Numbered from the stretch's first letter, positions 49,734 to 62,500 are shown. The stretch: DNA of 64,000 nt from Eucalyptus grandis (GCF_016545825.1 NC_052613.1:45614112-45678111), one strand, 5' to 3'. The notes: a model not told the origin generated them from the letters alone. A program made the numbers and translations.

Positions 49734-51465
49734 CGGGAGAACAGTAAAGATAGAGAGACGAAAGAACGAAAGCGGAGCACCAGACCAGAGACAGGAGAGA
49801 GAAAGGGGGAGGGGAGACAGGGGTCTCGATAGTGCCAAAGGAAAAGTCATCAAAAGCAGGATTGTCTTGTGTTGTGGGGGGGTGTTTCCATGGCTTCTCT
49901 TCTCTCCTCTCTCCTCTTTTCGAGCCTTTTGTGGCATTTTCTTTTATTTTATTCTATTTTTGCTCCTTTTTCCAAGTACGTAAAAACTTGATATTAGCTG
50001 ATTTATTAGACTACGTGCCCGAATTACAAATGGGCGTAATAACGATAAGGGACTCGTGTTCAAAACACCTATAACCGTTCCACGAATTATTTAATAAATC
50101 GAGTTTATAAATCAGTCTTAATAAACCATGTATTTTCCAAATCATTAATGTTTCATTAACAAGTGTTTGAGTGGTGCTTATCAGCATGTGCTTATTCAAC
50201 AATGTTTCTTATTTCCAAGTACTGAGGAACATTATTTAACGGATGCGAGACCTTTATAATAAAAAAGAAAAAAGAAAAGGATGATTAAGATTATTTAAGC
50301 AGCCGACTAATTATAATGGATGTGGCACTCCCTCCGCCAGATGGTTATTTGGCGTCGGTTTTACTTCATCGTTCATTAAATTAATTATATGGTACTTGTT
50401 AATAAAATCATTCTAATACTGTTTTTTTTTTATGTTTTTTCTTTTCTTTTCTTTTCCATTTTGTGTTAATGGTTCGAACCCCTATTGACAAGGTCGTTGG
50501 GTTAGGTGAAGACCGCGGCGGAGGAGACAAAATCAAGTTGCAGCGCGCTTCGATTAGCGCAAAGCTGCCAACCCCAGGCGCAAAGCTGCCGACCCCAATC
50601 ACCGAAACTTGCCGAGCCCCACTCCTCCCGCTAATCAATGACCCATTCTGAATATCTTATGATTCGACAAAATTTTACCTAAGTAAAGTAAAATTGTGAG
50701 TTGATTAATTGATGGTAATCATCCTCATGAACACATGATGGCAAACGTGAGCCAACTAAAGAAAAAGCATGTCACGCCATGATTATTGCGACACTGTGGA
50801 ACTATTGTTGTTGGGTTAGTGCGTGTTTACATTTAAGCAATTTCCTTTTTTTTACTTCGCCAAAATTCAAAAAGATTATATAAATTCCAAAAATAATAAA
50901 ATAAAAATTGTATGTTATTATGCGTGTGCATTTAAGTGTTGAAAAAATTGATTGTTTGTTAAGTAAAGTGCTCGGTTTACCGTGTCTGAGTAGTGGCTTA
51001 ATGACAAAATGGGTCACTTGTCTTTCGGAGATTATGAGTTTGAGTTATAGATTTCAATTGTTTGCAGCCTTGTGTGGTGGTCGAGTGACGAATGGGTCGC
51101 ACATCCCTTCCTAAATAGTTATGACTCGAATGAATAGAAGGTAGCGGCTTTCAAGCACTTGCTACCTTAAGTGGAGATATTTCTCGGATTTGGCACGTTG
51201 CTTAGATGTAGGTAACTAACATCAAGCCTTCAAGTTTCGACTGAATTGAGTAGTTTCAACTCAAATAAAACATCAAACAATGGATGTGAGAACCTATGAT
51301 AATGCTTAGAGTAATCAATGCCATCGCTTTGCACGGCATCTAATTAAAATAAGTAGAAATGTTTAGTAAAGTCATATCGTTTTCCAATGCTTAAAATAAA
51401 TTGAATGGATCTTACGTCGAATGCTCTAGAACAAGTTTTCATTGAGAATGACTAGTATATTTTAA
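49734..51465. other. Intergenic stretch without recognisable gene
   Basis: The left part should contain the dynein light chain promoter. The rest is AT-rich, with no coding signal. Scattered GGTTCGAACCCC (50,471-50,482) and GAGTTTGAGTTA (51,030) sequences resemble pol III B boxes but lack a matching A box or a poly(A) end. Confidence 0.4.
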
Positions 51466-51993
51466 GGAAAATTGTTAAAAAGTTTTAAGCTTATTGCACT
51501 TTGGTTCATTTGTAAATATCTTAATTTTGTCAATTAAGTTTTAAACATTTTCATATTTGCACCGCGAGAACAGGGGTGGACGAAATTAAGCGAGAATATC
51601 CATTCGTCTAATTTTAACCAAAAATTGTTAATATAGGAGTTGGTAGTGTTGCACAAGACAACTAGCTAATGTGGATAATTTTTTATAATTTAAAAAAAAA
51701 AAAAATTCTTTCTTTTCATTTTTTTCTACAAAGTATGATGAGAGTTAGCCAAGCCTTCGCTAGGCTTGGAAGGAAAAAAAAAAAAAAAAAAAAAAAAAGA
51801 AAAAATTTAAATTAACGCCAATTATGTCATATAAAATGTCTCTTTTACACATCAATATTTTTTGGGTAAAATGAGCTAAATTGACTAAATTAGTAAAACG
51901 TGAACAGTTTAAGACTTAATTGATAAAATTAAAAGATTTGAAATTGAATTGGTTAAAATATAATAAATTTTAACCTTTTTTGACAATTTTTCC
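51466..51993. mobile_element. Degenerate Mutator-like MITE
   Basis: The inverted ends (GGAAAATTGTTAAAAAGTTT, and GGAAAAATTGTCAAAAAAGG on the complement) continue through TTAAGTTTTAAAC motifs like those at 25,484 and 45,799. A small core (51,720-51,775) has GATGAGAGTTAGCCAAGCCT, a weakened form of the GC cassette. No target duplication survives. Confidence 0.65.
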
Positions 51994-54690
51994 ATTTACG
52001 TCCACATTCAGCGGGCACATGAATGCACGTTTTGAAACAAGCCACCTGAAATTCATTCCTTAGAAGCATAAAGTCCACCTTCAGAACTAAAATATGACCA
52101 AAAACCCTTTAAAGCCAATCAAAACAAACGAATTAAGGAAAACGCCAAAACAACCAGAAACAATAGGAAGATATAAACATAAATAAATAAATAAGAGGTT
52201 CATTGACCCAAAAAAAATAATAATAATAATAAATAAAAACGCAGAAAGTGCCGTTCCTCGCGGCGGGAAAATTTTCCTCGAGTCGAGACAAAGGAGGATG
52301 CAAATTAAGAAAAGAGGAAGGACGTGTATAGTATAGGAGGCTGTGGATGTGGGCCCCAAAGACAATCCTCCTTTCGAAAGCTGGTCGGCTCCATTTCGTA
52401 CGGAGTGGGGACCGGCCGTTGACCGTCAAACTCAACGGGCGCCGCGTGCCTTCGAATTGGACCGGACAGACGACGGACCGGTTTGATACGCCTTCGGACC
52501 GGACCTCGTGGGAGGGTAGTTTGAGCCTCGAGGTCCATGGGCCGGGGTCGGATCGGGCTTAAACAGAGGGGGACTGCTCAGATTTCTCTTGATGAAGGAT
52601 AGGGTTGAAGAAAGAGAGGGCGCATTAGATATCGCTGTTGCGCCTCGATTCGGTCGATGTCTCGACGGAGGTGAGATCGAGCGAGGGGGACGATGGTGGA
52701 AAATAGATGGAACCGTGGCCGGTAGAGAGTGCAGTGGCGCCGCGAGTGGTGAAAAAATAGAGACGATGATGACTACGGTGGGAAAAAGATGATTTGATCA
52801 TTGGCGGGTGGGCTGATCGGCTTAGCCTAGGCCCGATCGGGTTTAAATAGCTAACTGAACCGAGCAAGCTATTTCCCTCCTGGCCCCCTTTTGACCCACC
52901 TCGGCCTGCGCAAAATCATCCAATTTTGATATTTGTTCACTAATGGGCGAGTGTATAGGCAAGAATTTGTGTCTAATAAACGGGCTGACCGGTTGATCAT
53001 GTCCGGTGGAAAGCAGAGCAGTCGAGACCCCGATGGCGGTCATCGAGCGCCATCGTTAAGTGGCGATTTCTTCGGAGGTGGCAATGGTGAGCGACGGGGA
53101 CGGGCAATAGAGGTGGTACGAAAATTGCAGTTTTCGAATGTGGCTGGCTGATGAAAAGAGAGAACAAGAGGCAGGGGGTGGGCGAAGGTAGTCCTCGGTC
53201 GGGAGGCGGTCACAAACTCTCCATATCCATAATGATGGTGATAGGATACATTCAACACCTAACAACTTTATATCGCATTACTTAGTATATTGATTTTGTG
53301 AAAGCAATATAAGTAAACTCAAATTTGTCTTTCGCATTATTAGGATACACTAACAATGATTATGTAGTTTTAACATATAGCCTAAAGTCTTTTAAACACG
53401 CTCGTTTCATATGAGCTTGAAATGATCAACGCTTCATGCCGTCCTCCACAACCGGAGACACTGGCCACATCGGAGCCATTGCCGCCTCGCGATTTTGCCT
53501 CTCCACGCTCTCAGCCCAACCTACACATGTCACCATGCCAAATTAGCCATCATACAAGTTATCTTAAAGTTCAATGATGCGAATATGAATTGGAAGGAAA
53601 TATATCCTCAACATGATATTACCGAGGGACGGGTAGAATCCGCGGTTCTGGAGGTCACGATACTCTTGGGTGAGGGCGCATGGCTCGCAGAAGCAATGGA
53701 GGATGAAGTCCTCGATGACGTCCCCACATATCTTGTACTGCCTCCTCATCCTTAGACGGTTGAAGAAGGAAAAGCAGCGCGCATACCCGGTCAGCCAAGC
53801 GATGAGGAAGTAGATAGCTCCGTTTAGAACACAGCCTGCCAACACACGAAGTATGATGAATTCGAGAATAGGACCGATAAGCTATCTTGAATAAATGTGT
53901 TGGAAATTCCCTAGTATGATTGAGTTATGCCAATCAAGACATGGTGGAATGAATTATACCGTGATATCATCCATCAAATTAGAGAGTGTTTAAATGTTAA
54001 ATTACACTTACTAGGGAAAAACAGAGACGTCAAATCAGATTTAACAGTCCAATGAATCGATGAGTTTTTAATCTTTATATCGGAAAATTTGGATCAACCA
54101 AAGTTGAGAAAGGTTAAAGGGATAATGAAATGCTTGGTCAATAAACTTTTGTTTAATGTTCAAATATGGTTCTTAAAACTATTTTCCTAATTAATCTACT
54201 CTTGGAACTTCCGAAAATCCAATCTAGGTAGTCTTTTCGTAGTAAGTTCAAAATTGTTAGCTGACATAGTCATAATTTATGTTAACTTGGTGTTAGAATT
54301 ACCACTCTAGCATTCACGTAGCTTACAATAGTTTCATTGTTACTTATATCTTTCTCGCTCTCCTGATTTTGGCTAAAAAAGGAACAGAACGACATGACAG
54401 TCCACCTCGATATTTTGGCCCAATGACCGATAAAGTGGCATCTCTCGTAATAAAAATAAAAGTGTGTGGCGATATACTTAATGGAAAGACCACGTTGAGT
54501 GTATTGAAAATTCAGAAATTTTATTGTAAAAAAAAAAAAAAAAAACTAGGTACGGAAAGTATGTTAGATATTGAGAAAAAAGAAATTCAAGAATCACCTG
54601 TGAGATAATCTCCAAGTTAGATCAGATCGGGACCAGATTTTAGTAGGTCGATGTAATTTTGATCATGACAGTATCCAAATCCCATAAATA
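51656..54690. repeat. Tandem duplication, copy C
   Basis: This matches about 59,629-62,500 in the same orientation, from CAACTAGCTAATGTGGATA inside the MITE, through flanking sequence, PLAC8 exons 4 and 3, to CAAATCC(C)A near 54,685. Open frames at 52,300-53,150 are not conserved between copies, so I call no gene there. Confidence 0.88.
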
Positions 54691-55224
54691 ATAATAAAAA
54701 TAGCCTAGAATTAATTTACACAAAAAATATTAAATAATATCATTCATTATTTTAATTTGTTACAATAATACACAAAACTTAGAGGAAAAAAACATTGTTT
54801 AAAGAAAAATGCTGAAATGATATTTTTAAATTTATTTATTTATCATATATAGCATTTTTTATTACTTCTTTCATAGTAAAAGACTTTAAAAAAAATAAAA
54901 CAATTCTAAAAAAATAAAACTGAAAAAAAAAAATTGATCCCATGTGTGTATATTTATAGCAATTTTATTACTTTTTGTGTATATTTATATTTTGACCTCT
55001 CAAGTATTATAAATTTTTAAAATTGACCCCGTGCGTGTCGGAATCGCGTGTCGGAATTCTGGACTCGCGTGTCGGAGCGTGTCGGAAAGAGTTGACCACG
55101 TGTCAGATTTTTCGACACTCGTTGACCGCGTGTCGGAGTGTTGGACACGACACGAAGCGCTTCAGGGAGAGTGTCGCGTCTTACATAGCTCGTCAGTAGA
55201 CTCTGGGTCGTTTGGTGCGCCCAT
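53426..55224 (-). pseudogene. PLANT CADMIUM RESISTANCE-like (PLAC8) gene, copy C, disrupted
   Basis: Exon 3 (53,835-53,623) and exon 4 (53,520-53,426) are open and keep canonical splice edges. They encode [32 protein letters not shown] and the tail VVEDGMKR. The first 11 codons of exon 1 (55,224-55,192, MGAPNDPESTD) and the GA-rich leader also survive. The rest of exon 1 and all of exon 2, with the CCxxxxCPC motif, are missing; a GTGTCG-type repeat occupies that place. Two glycine/cysteine positions of the transmembrane stretch also differ from copy D (GYARC for GCACC). No functional protein is expected. Confidence 0.87.
54691..55189. mobile_element. GTGTCG-type repeat inside the PLAC8 pseudogene
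   Basis: The left part matches 40,150-40,260 (ATCATTCATTATTTTAATTTG, CAAAACTTAGAGGAAAAA). The right part is rich in CGTGTCGGA and CGACAC, and ends CTTACATAGCT just before the surviving exon 1 codons. The left end of the element looks truncated against the duplication edge. Confidence 0.65.
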
Positions 55225-55228
55225 TTTC

Positions 55229-55229
<1 letters not shown>

Positions 55230-55253
<24 letters not shown>
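55230..55253. repeat. GA microsatellite in the leader of PLAC8 copy C
   Basis: This GA tract lies immediately upstream of the surviving start codon. Copy D has a shorter, interrupted GA tract at the same place (63,979-63,998). From here to 55,540 I see no gene. Confidence 0.9.
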
Positions 55254-55259
<6 letters not shown>

Positions 55260-55540
55260 GGTTGTTTTGTTTGGATTTTGGAGGATGACCATTGTGGATA
55301 TTAGATAAGCATAACGAGGAAGACTGGCTCGTCCTTTACGACAGTCAAGTGCTTCCAGCCATACGCGTCTTTCTCGGCCAATTGACGGAGGTTCGAAGTC
55401 TTTGCTTTTATGTGACGATTGCTAATCGAGTCTTCGTCAACTAAAGCGTTTTTCCAAGCACCGCGGCTGCGACACTTCTCCAGTTGCAACAGCTTATAGC
55501 AACTTTTGAAGAACGGTCTCCTCCAATGAACGATGATTGA

Positions 55541-56808
55541 CTGATGTCGAGAAAATATTGACAGGAGCTGAGATTATACCGTGTCAAACTACGAGCCCAC
55601 TAACCGGTTCCAACACGTCAGAACCTCTGACGTCCACACCTCCCCACCTCTATCGCCCGTCTGTCTTCCTTCTCTCTTCCCCCTTTTCTTTTTTCCTTTA
55701 TTTCTTCTTCTTTTTCCCTCTCTCACGGTGAGGAGCCTTGTTATAGATGAAGCCAAATATTTATTTTTATGGGCTTTTTTGTCTTTTCCATCAGATTTGC
55801 TTTTAGGTTAAAAGTGATATATTTAATGACAAGACCCTAGCCGTCAAGACACTGAAAAAGGAAATAAAGAGGCAAGAAAAAGAGAGAAGAAAAAAACTGG
55901 CAAGACCCTAGCCGTCAAGACGCTGAAAAATGAAATAGAGAGCCAAGAAATAGAGAGAAGAAAAAAGTGAGTTTTTTTTTTTTTTTTTTCTAATGAGGGT
56001 TCTCAATCTCTTTGTGCCCTGATCTTGAGAGAAGATCGTCATTGTATTCCAACTTTTTCTAAAGTCTAGTGGATTTACAGAGTGCCTCTGCAAGGAGACG
56101 TAGCCCGGGTTTGGGTGAACTTCGATAATAAATTTTCTGGCGTGTTTATTTGATTCTGTTATTTTATTATTATATTCTATTTGGTGAATTGTTTGCGAAC
56201 GTTATTTTTCTAGAATCGACGTACGATTTCGTAACAAGCCTCCCCCTCAAGATCCCTGTTGCTGCCAAGCCCACCCACTCCACCGTCCACCCCTCCTCCT
56301 CCCCCTGGTTATGCAAGATCAAGCTCAAGAGCTTCTCCCTCTAGACTACCCTTGTCCCTTACCTCCCGCCTGCCTTCCCTCCCGGGGGAGGGGGCGGCGG
56401 TGGTGCAACCTTCCTTCTCAGCAAGTTCCACCTCGACAAGCTCGTCAGAAAGTCCATCTTCTCCAGCGAGGTCTACTTGAAGGTCTCCGTCTACACGGGC
56501 CGGCATGGGGCGACCTGCGGGTTGAGCTCCAGGAGGCTACCTGGGAAGGTCTCGGTGCCCCTGGACCTCGCCAGGGCAGAGTCCAAAGCCTGTGTGTTCC
56601 ACCGTGGAGTGAGAGGGAAGACTAGAGGGAAGAGTAAAGAAAAAAAAAGAGAGGGAAGAGAGAGGGGCGACGGTGCGGTGGGGGCGGTGTGGTTGTCAGA
56701 GGTTTTGACACGGTGGGCCCGAGCGACACGTGTCGTCCGATAAATAGATTCGTAATTTGACATGGTGAAATCCCAGCTTCGACTAATATTTTCTCGATTG
56801 ATGTCCAG
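55541..56808. mobile_element. Long-TIR element carrying a captured gene fragment (Pack-MULE-like)
   Basis: The two ends form an imperfect inverted repeat of 100 bp or more: CTGATGTCGAGAAAATATTG on the left against CTGGACATCAATCGAGAAAA on the complement of the right. It continues through ACCGTGTCAAACTACGA / ACCATGTCAAATTACGA and AACCTCTGACGTCCACACC / AACCTCTGACAACCACACC. Purine/pyrimidine-rich blocks follow on each side, and the centre is a GC-rich host gene piece. I found no target duplication, so the Mutator-like assignment rests on TIR length and the capture. Confidence 0.75.
56229..56610 (+). pseudogene. Captured DUF1005 (ASG1-like) gene fragment
   Basis: The reading frame gives LPLKIPVAAKP, VHPSSSPWLCKIKLKSF, a TAG stop at 56,342, then FLLSKFHLDKLVRKSIF, KVSVYTGRHGATCGL, LPGKVSVPLDLA and ACVFHRG. 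This order matches the N-terminal half of plant DUF1005 proteins, whose role is poorly known (one Arabidopsis member is called ASG1). The start exon and the C-terminal half are absent. The piece sits between the long inverted repeats of the element, which implies capture rather than a resident gene. Confidence 0.72.
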
Positions 56809-59217
56809 TTAATATATCAAATCTAACTTTAAAAAAACATTGGATGGATTCTAATACATCTTGAAATTTCAAGGACTTTATTGTATTTTCAAACTATTAG
56901 AATAATATGTGGAAGATGATTGGTAATAAATAAGAAAACCTTTTATAGAAATAAGAACAAATGGCTTAAATTCTTGAATGCCAATGCTTACTCGACGACC
57001 TGATTTGGACATAAACTCCATAAAGGAAGCCAATGAAGTTTGTAGAGATAGTAAAAAGCTTCCAAGACTTGACCGTAAAGCTTTTATGACCAGAAAAACA
57101 TACACTGAATTAAAATTTTAACAAAAAAAGGTACACCGAACTGAAGGGAAAAAAAACTAATCTAATTAGAATTTGGAATTCAAACTTAAATTAAGTTTAA
57201 TCCAAATCAATCTACTACAAATCAATCTACTACAAATGATATTCTCGTCTTGAAAGTCCAATGGGCTGTTCATGATTCCTGATATTTCTTGATGTCGGGT
57301 GATTCTTGCTTTTAGCGTATTGTCGATGTCGAATGTGGCAAGTGTTGCACGTGTGTTGAACTTTGGTGTCTCTTTTATCATCAATAAGTCATTTTGTTAT
57401 GCATCCTCACATATCTCCACAGAAATTTATAAACGCCTTTTGACTTGTGCGTTAGTCTAGGGATAGATTTATAATTGCTCCTAACCCTTTAGCTATAGTT
57501 ATCCATTGGTTGATGAATCCTTCTGAACTCAACCTTTAACTTTCTTTCATGTTTTGAGTTAATCGATCATTGTCACATAGCATAATCTTCACTTAAGCAA
57601 TGCCCATTGGAAACCCGTGATCTATGAGTTCGTCAAATATTCAATCGATTGGTTTTGTGGGCCGATTGTATTGTTATGGCCTTTGTGATTGACGAGCTTG
57701 TTTACACAATCAATTAAGTAAACACAATGAGTTAAATGTAGTGTTATGACCTGATTTGAGCCACTAGCTTCTTTATGTTTGGGCTCATGAATTGGTCCTA
57801 GTGTCACAGTATATATGCTTGGTGCTCGAGCTCAAACATGCATTAACTTTCTTGCTTGAGCTCTACTCCTCTAGAAAGCTAAGATACTCGAGTTCGTCTC
57901 TAATCAATTGCAATCAACTTCTAAAGACTCGAGCTATGTTCTAATGTTCTCAATTATGCACACGAGCCTGTCGAGGTGAGTTTTGGTGAGTTTGAGCTGT
58001 ACTTGACAAGATGCTCGATTAGTTCAACTTGAGTCAAAAGTAGGTGAACCAATCTGGAGTAATTACCAAGCTCAATTTCGTCCCAAATCATGGAGAAGAA
58101 GAGTGCCGTCATAATATGTTTCCTCAAGCACTTTTAGTTCCGCTAGCTTTTAATATATCTCCAGATAAGCAACATGCCTCCATATAAGCAACATGCCTAT
58201 CGACAACAACAACTGAAAATTGGTCATTGATGTGTTCCTTCAGGCAGAAAGATTTATCATGATGATATCCATATGATGTTTCCCTTTTCCATATACATAT
58301 GAGTGCCACAATTAACCTAACCCACGGATTATCGTTTTTAATCAATTGAAATAAACGTAAACGGCCGTTAAGGGCGTGTATCAGCCCTTTGTCTTTTGGA
58401 CTTTTGGAGTATTACATCTTATGGTTTGATTTTCATTCTACTAGTTTGTCAAAAAATGAAAAAAAAATAATTATCTTAATTTTAACCAAGAATTATCTTA
58501 ATTTTAACAACAACAGTGGAAACTATATCCAGAATATCGATCAAAAACCTTTCATGCTATTTTTTCTTTTTCTATCAATTAAACTTTTTTTTGATCGTTT
58601 CTCTTCACAAGTACCATTGTGTACTCCTTTTCTAGTTATATATAACATACTAAACTATAGAAGGATAGAATCTTTGATAAAGGATTGTACTGACATCTTT
58701 AGTCCCCCAAAACTGGATGACACATAATCATAAATGACTTTAACTGTTGACATTTATTTCTTTCTTTTTTTTCATACTTTTGCGGAAAATAAATGAGGAA
58801 GATATTTTTCTAAATATGATTATTTGTATCACTTACAAAAAATATAACTATTGTCCAAAAAAATGTTTAGACAAAATTGTTATTGGTATATTTTTCATTG
58901 ACTAATTATTTCAAGCATACGAATGATTTTTTTAAGAAAATATTTTTCCAATCATTCATTTTCTGTGAAATGAACGATTTGGAAAATATATTTTGCAAAA
59001 ATAGTTACTCGTATCACTTAAAATAATTAGTCAATAAAAGATATTTTCATTATCAACAATAATGTATGTTAGAACAATTTCGTAAACAATAAAAAATACT
59101 TTTCATTTATTTATTTTTGTAAGTGAAGTAAGCAATCATTTTTAACAAAATGTCAACAATGGTCATCCACCAAGTACCAAATCCAGACAAAGTAACAGGG
59201 CTACCGATGCTTAAGAT
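56809..59217. other. Intergenic stretch without recognisable gene
   Basis: This is AT-rich sequence with no supported gene. Minor features are a repeat of AATCAATCTACTAC near 57,210 and of ATAAGCAACATGCCT near 58,166. At about 58,775-59,150 there is a fold-back-like piece with GGAAAATA and TTTTCTGTGAAATGAACG motifs related to the MITE at 7089-7748. Confidence 0.4.
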
Positions 59218-59632
59218 TGTTAGAATATAAAGAAGAGGAGGAGAAGAAGAAGACACGTATTGGGAGAAAATACATAACACTGTTTGTTGTAATTAGAAAA
59301 TTTATTGAGAAAGTGACAACAAAATAAACAAGAATTTGAGGTGAGTTATAGCTAGCCGAATCTCCTTAAGACAATTAGTTGTTGCCAGCGGTGCTAAACA
59401 GCTTCATGCACTTCGCCTCCCAAGATACAACACCTCGAACCTATTGGTATCAACGCTATATGAATAGGATTATGTTGAGCACTTCTTGAAACCAGCACAC
59501 TTAGAGAAAACTTGAAGAGAAGAAATATTGGTGATTTTTGCTTCTTGTTGGAATGAAGATTTTGAATTCTATTTATAGACTTTTTGAATTCATGTACATA
59601 AATGATACGCGAACCATGAAATAAATAAATAC
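59218..59632 (-). mobile_element. Truncated copia LTR, same family as the element at 1106
   Basis: On the minus strand this follows the LTR of the copia element: TATTTATAGA reversed near 59,570, then AATAGGTTCGAGGTGTTGTA, TCTTGGGAGGC, AACTAATTGTC and an end at TCTAACA (59,218). Only the 3' part of about 415 bp remains, against about 750 bp for a full LTR. The missing part ends exactly where the tandem duplication copy D begins. Confidence 0.85.
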
Positions 59633-62500
59633 AACTAGCTAATGTGGATATGTTTTTATAATTTTTTTATAATTTTTCTTTCTCTCTTTCATTTTTTTCC
59701 TACAAAGTTTGATGAGAGCTGGCCAACGGCCCTCGCTAGACTTGGAAGGAAAATAAAATAAAATAAAACAAAAAACAGAAGAAAAAAAATTATTTACGTC
59801 AATGCGACCTTACCATAGAAAATGTCTATATTATACGTCAGCGGTTATCGACTAAAAGTAACTGGATTGACTCAATTGGCAAAACACGAAAAAGTTCAAA
59901 ATTCAATCGGTAAAATTAAAAGGTTTAAAATTGAATTGGTCAAAAATGTAATTAATTTTAAACTTTTTTGACAATTTTTCCATTCACATCGTCAGCGGGC
60001 ACATGAATGCATGTTTTGAAACAAGCCACCTAAAATTCATTCCTTAAGAGTCATAAAGTCCACCTTCAGAACCAAAATATGACCAAAACCCGTTAAAGGC
60101 AATCAAAACAAACGAATTAAGGAAAACGCCAAAACAACCAGGAACAATAGGAAGATATAAACATAAATAAATAAATAAAAGGTGCATTGACCACCCCAAA
60201 AAAAAAAAAAAACGCACAGTATGCCTTTCTCTGCGGCGGGTAATTTTTCCTCGAGTCGAGACAAAGAGGATGCAGATGAGAAAAGAAGAAGGTTGTAATA
60301 GGGGCTGTGGGTGTGGGCCCCAAAGACTATTTTCCTTTTGAAAGCCGGTCGGCTCCCTTTCGTACGAAGTGGGGACCATCGTTGACCGTCAAACTCCAAG
60401 GACGTGCCTTCGAATTGGACCGGATGGATGGCGGACCGGTTTGATATGCATTCGAATCGGACCTCGCCGGAGGGTAGTTTTTAGGTCCATGGGCCGTGGT
60501 CAGGTCGGGATTAAACACAGAGAGACTACTCAGATTGCTTTTATTCAAGGATCGAGTAAAAAGAAAGAGAGGAAGCGTTAGATATCTCGGTCGAGCCTCG
60601 ATTCGGTCGATGTCTCGACGAAGGTGAGATTGAGCGAGAGGGACGATGGTGGAAAGTAGATGGAGCCGTGGCCGATGGAGAGTGCAAAGGAGCCACGATG
60701 GTGAAAAAATAGAGACGATGACGACTCTGGTGGAAATAAGAAGAAGATTTTGTCATTGGCAGGCGGGCCAATGGGCTAGCCTCAGTCCGATCGGGTTCAA
60801 ATGGCTAACTGAACCGAGCAAGCTACTCCCCCCCTTGGCCCCCTATGTACCCACCTCGGCCTGCCCAAAATCATCCAATATTGATACTTGTTCAATAATG
60901 GGCAAGTGCATAGGCAAGAATTTGTGTCCAATATCCGGGCTCGCCGGTTGAAGCAGAGCAGTCTCAACATTGATGGCGGTCGTCAATTTGAGGTGGCTGG
61001 CTGATGCAAAGAAAGGACAAGAGGCAGGGGGGTGACCCAAGGTAATCGCCGGTTGGGAGGCGGTCATAAACTCTCCATATCCATAATGATGGTATTAGGA
61101 TACATTCAACAACTAACAATGTTATATCACAATGCTTGTATATTGATTTTGCAAAAGCAATATAAGTAGAGTCAAATTTGTCTTTCGCATTGTTAGGATT
61201 CACTAACAATAACGATCACGTAGTTACAACATATAGCTTAGAGTCTTTTAAAGATGCCCGTTTCAGACGAGCTCGAAACGATCAGCGCTTCATGCCGTCC
61301 TCCACGACTGGAGCCACCGGCGGCATCGGAGCCATTGCCACCCCATTATTTTGCCTCTCCGCGTTCTCAAACCAACCTGAACATTTCATCATGTTGAATT
61401 AACCATCGAGAGTTCAATGATACGAATATGAATCGGAAGGAAATATGTCCTCAACATGATATTACCAAGGGATGGGTTGAATCCGCGGTTCTGGAGCTCG
61501 CGATACTCTTGGGTGAGGGCGCATGACTCGCAGAGGCAGTGGAGGAGGAAGTCCTCGGCGGCGTTCCCGTCGATCCTGTATTGCTTCCTCATCTTTAGAC
61601 GGTAGAAGAAGGAATAGCAGCACGCACACCCCGTCAGCCAAGCGATGAGAAAGTAAATTGCTCCATTTAGACCACAGGCTGCAAACACATGATTCGACAA
61701 TAGAATCGATCAACTATCATAAATGAACGTGTTGGAAATTCCCTAGTATGAGTAAGTTATGTCGATCAATACATGGTGGAATGAATTATACCGTGATATC
61801 ATCCATCAAATTAGAGTGTTAAATGTTAAAATGCACTTATTAGGGAGAAAAGGAGACACCAAATCAGACTCAACAGTCCAATGAACCAATGAGTTTTTAA
61901 TCTTTACATTGGAAAATTTGGATCGAACAAAGTCGAGAAAGGGTAAAGGGATAATGATATGTGAGGTCAGTAAGCTTTTCTTTAATGTTTAATGTGGTTC
62001 TTAAGTTTTTTTTTTTGCTTTTTCAATCTACTCATGGAACTTCTGAATATCCAAACTAGGTAGTATTTCTGTTGTAACTTCAAAAATTTAGCTGACATAG
62101 TCATAATTTATGTTAACTTGGTGTTGGAATTACCACTCTAGCATCCGAGTAACTCACGTATAATTTTCACGTTATATCTCTCTCGCTCTCATGATTTTGG
62201 CTAAAAAAGAATAGAATGACGTGACAGTTACCTCATTTTGGCCCAATCAATGCTAGTTGGCATCCCACGTCAAAAAAATATAGATGTGTGGCGGTGTACT
62301 TAATGAAAAGACCACACTGAGTGAATATTAAAAATTCAGAAACTCCATTGAAAAAAAAGGTTCGAAAAGCATACCAAACATTGACAAAAAAAAAAAAAAA
62401 TTACCACCCACGTCATTATCTCAAAGTTAGATAAGATCAGGACCATATTTTAGTAATTCAATATAATTCTGATTGTGACGAGAAGATCCAAATCCAATAA
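59629..62500. repeat. Tandem duplication, copy D
   Basis: This is the partner of copy C (51,656-54,690) in the same orientation. It starts inside the Mutator-like MITE at CAACTAGCTAATGTGGATA and includes exons 3 and 4 of the complete PLAC8 gene. Sequence from 59,990 to 61,280 is shared non-coding sequence downstream of that gene. Confidence 0.88.
59633..59981. mobile_element. Mutator-like MITE, right part only
   Basis: This corresponds to the right two-thirds of the element at 51,466-51,993 and ends TTTTTTGACAATTTTTCC. The left inverted repeat is missing because the duplication breakpoint lies inside the element. Confidence 0.7.

Noticed and set aside
50463..50651. SINE or tRNA-like piece around GGTTCGAACCCC
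   Set aside because: There is a B-box-like match but no A box at the right spacing, no cloverleaf and no poly(A) tail.
52305..53265. Several small frames around 52.3-53.3 kb as a gene
   Set aside because: The duplicate at 60.1-61.2 kb breaks the same frames, so they are not conserved.
58124..58345. Minus-strand frame of 73 codons as a possible gene fragment
   Set aside because: I do not recognise its sequence, and no neighbouring exons or splice sites support it.
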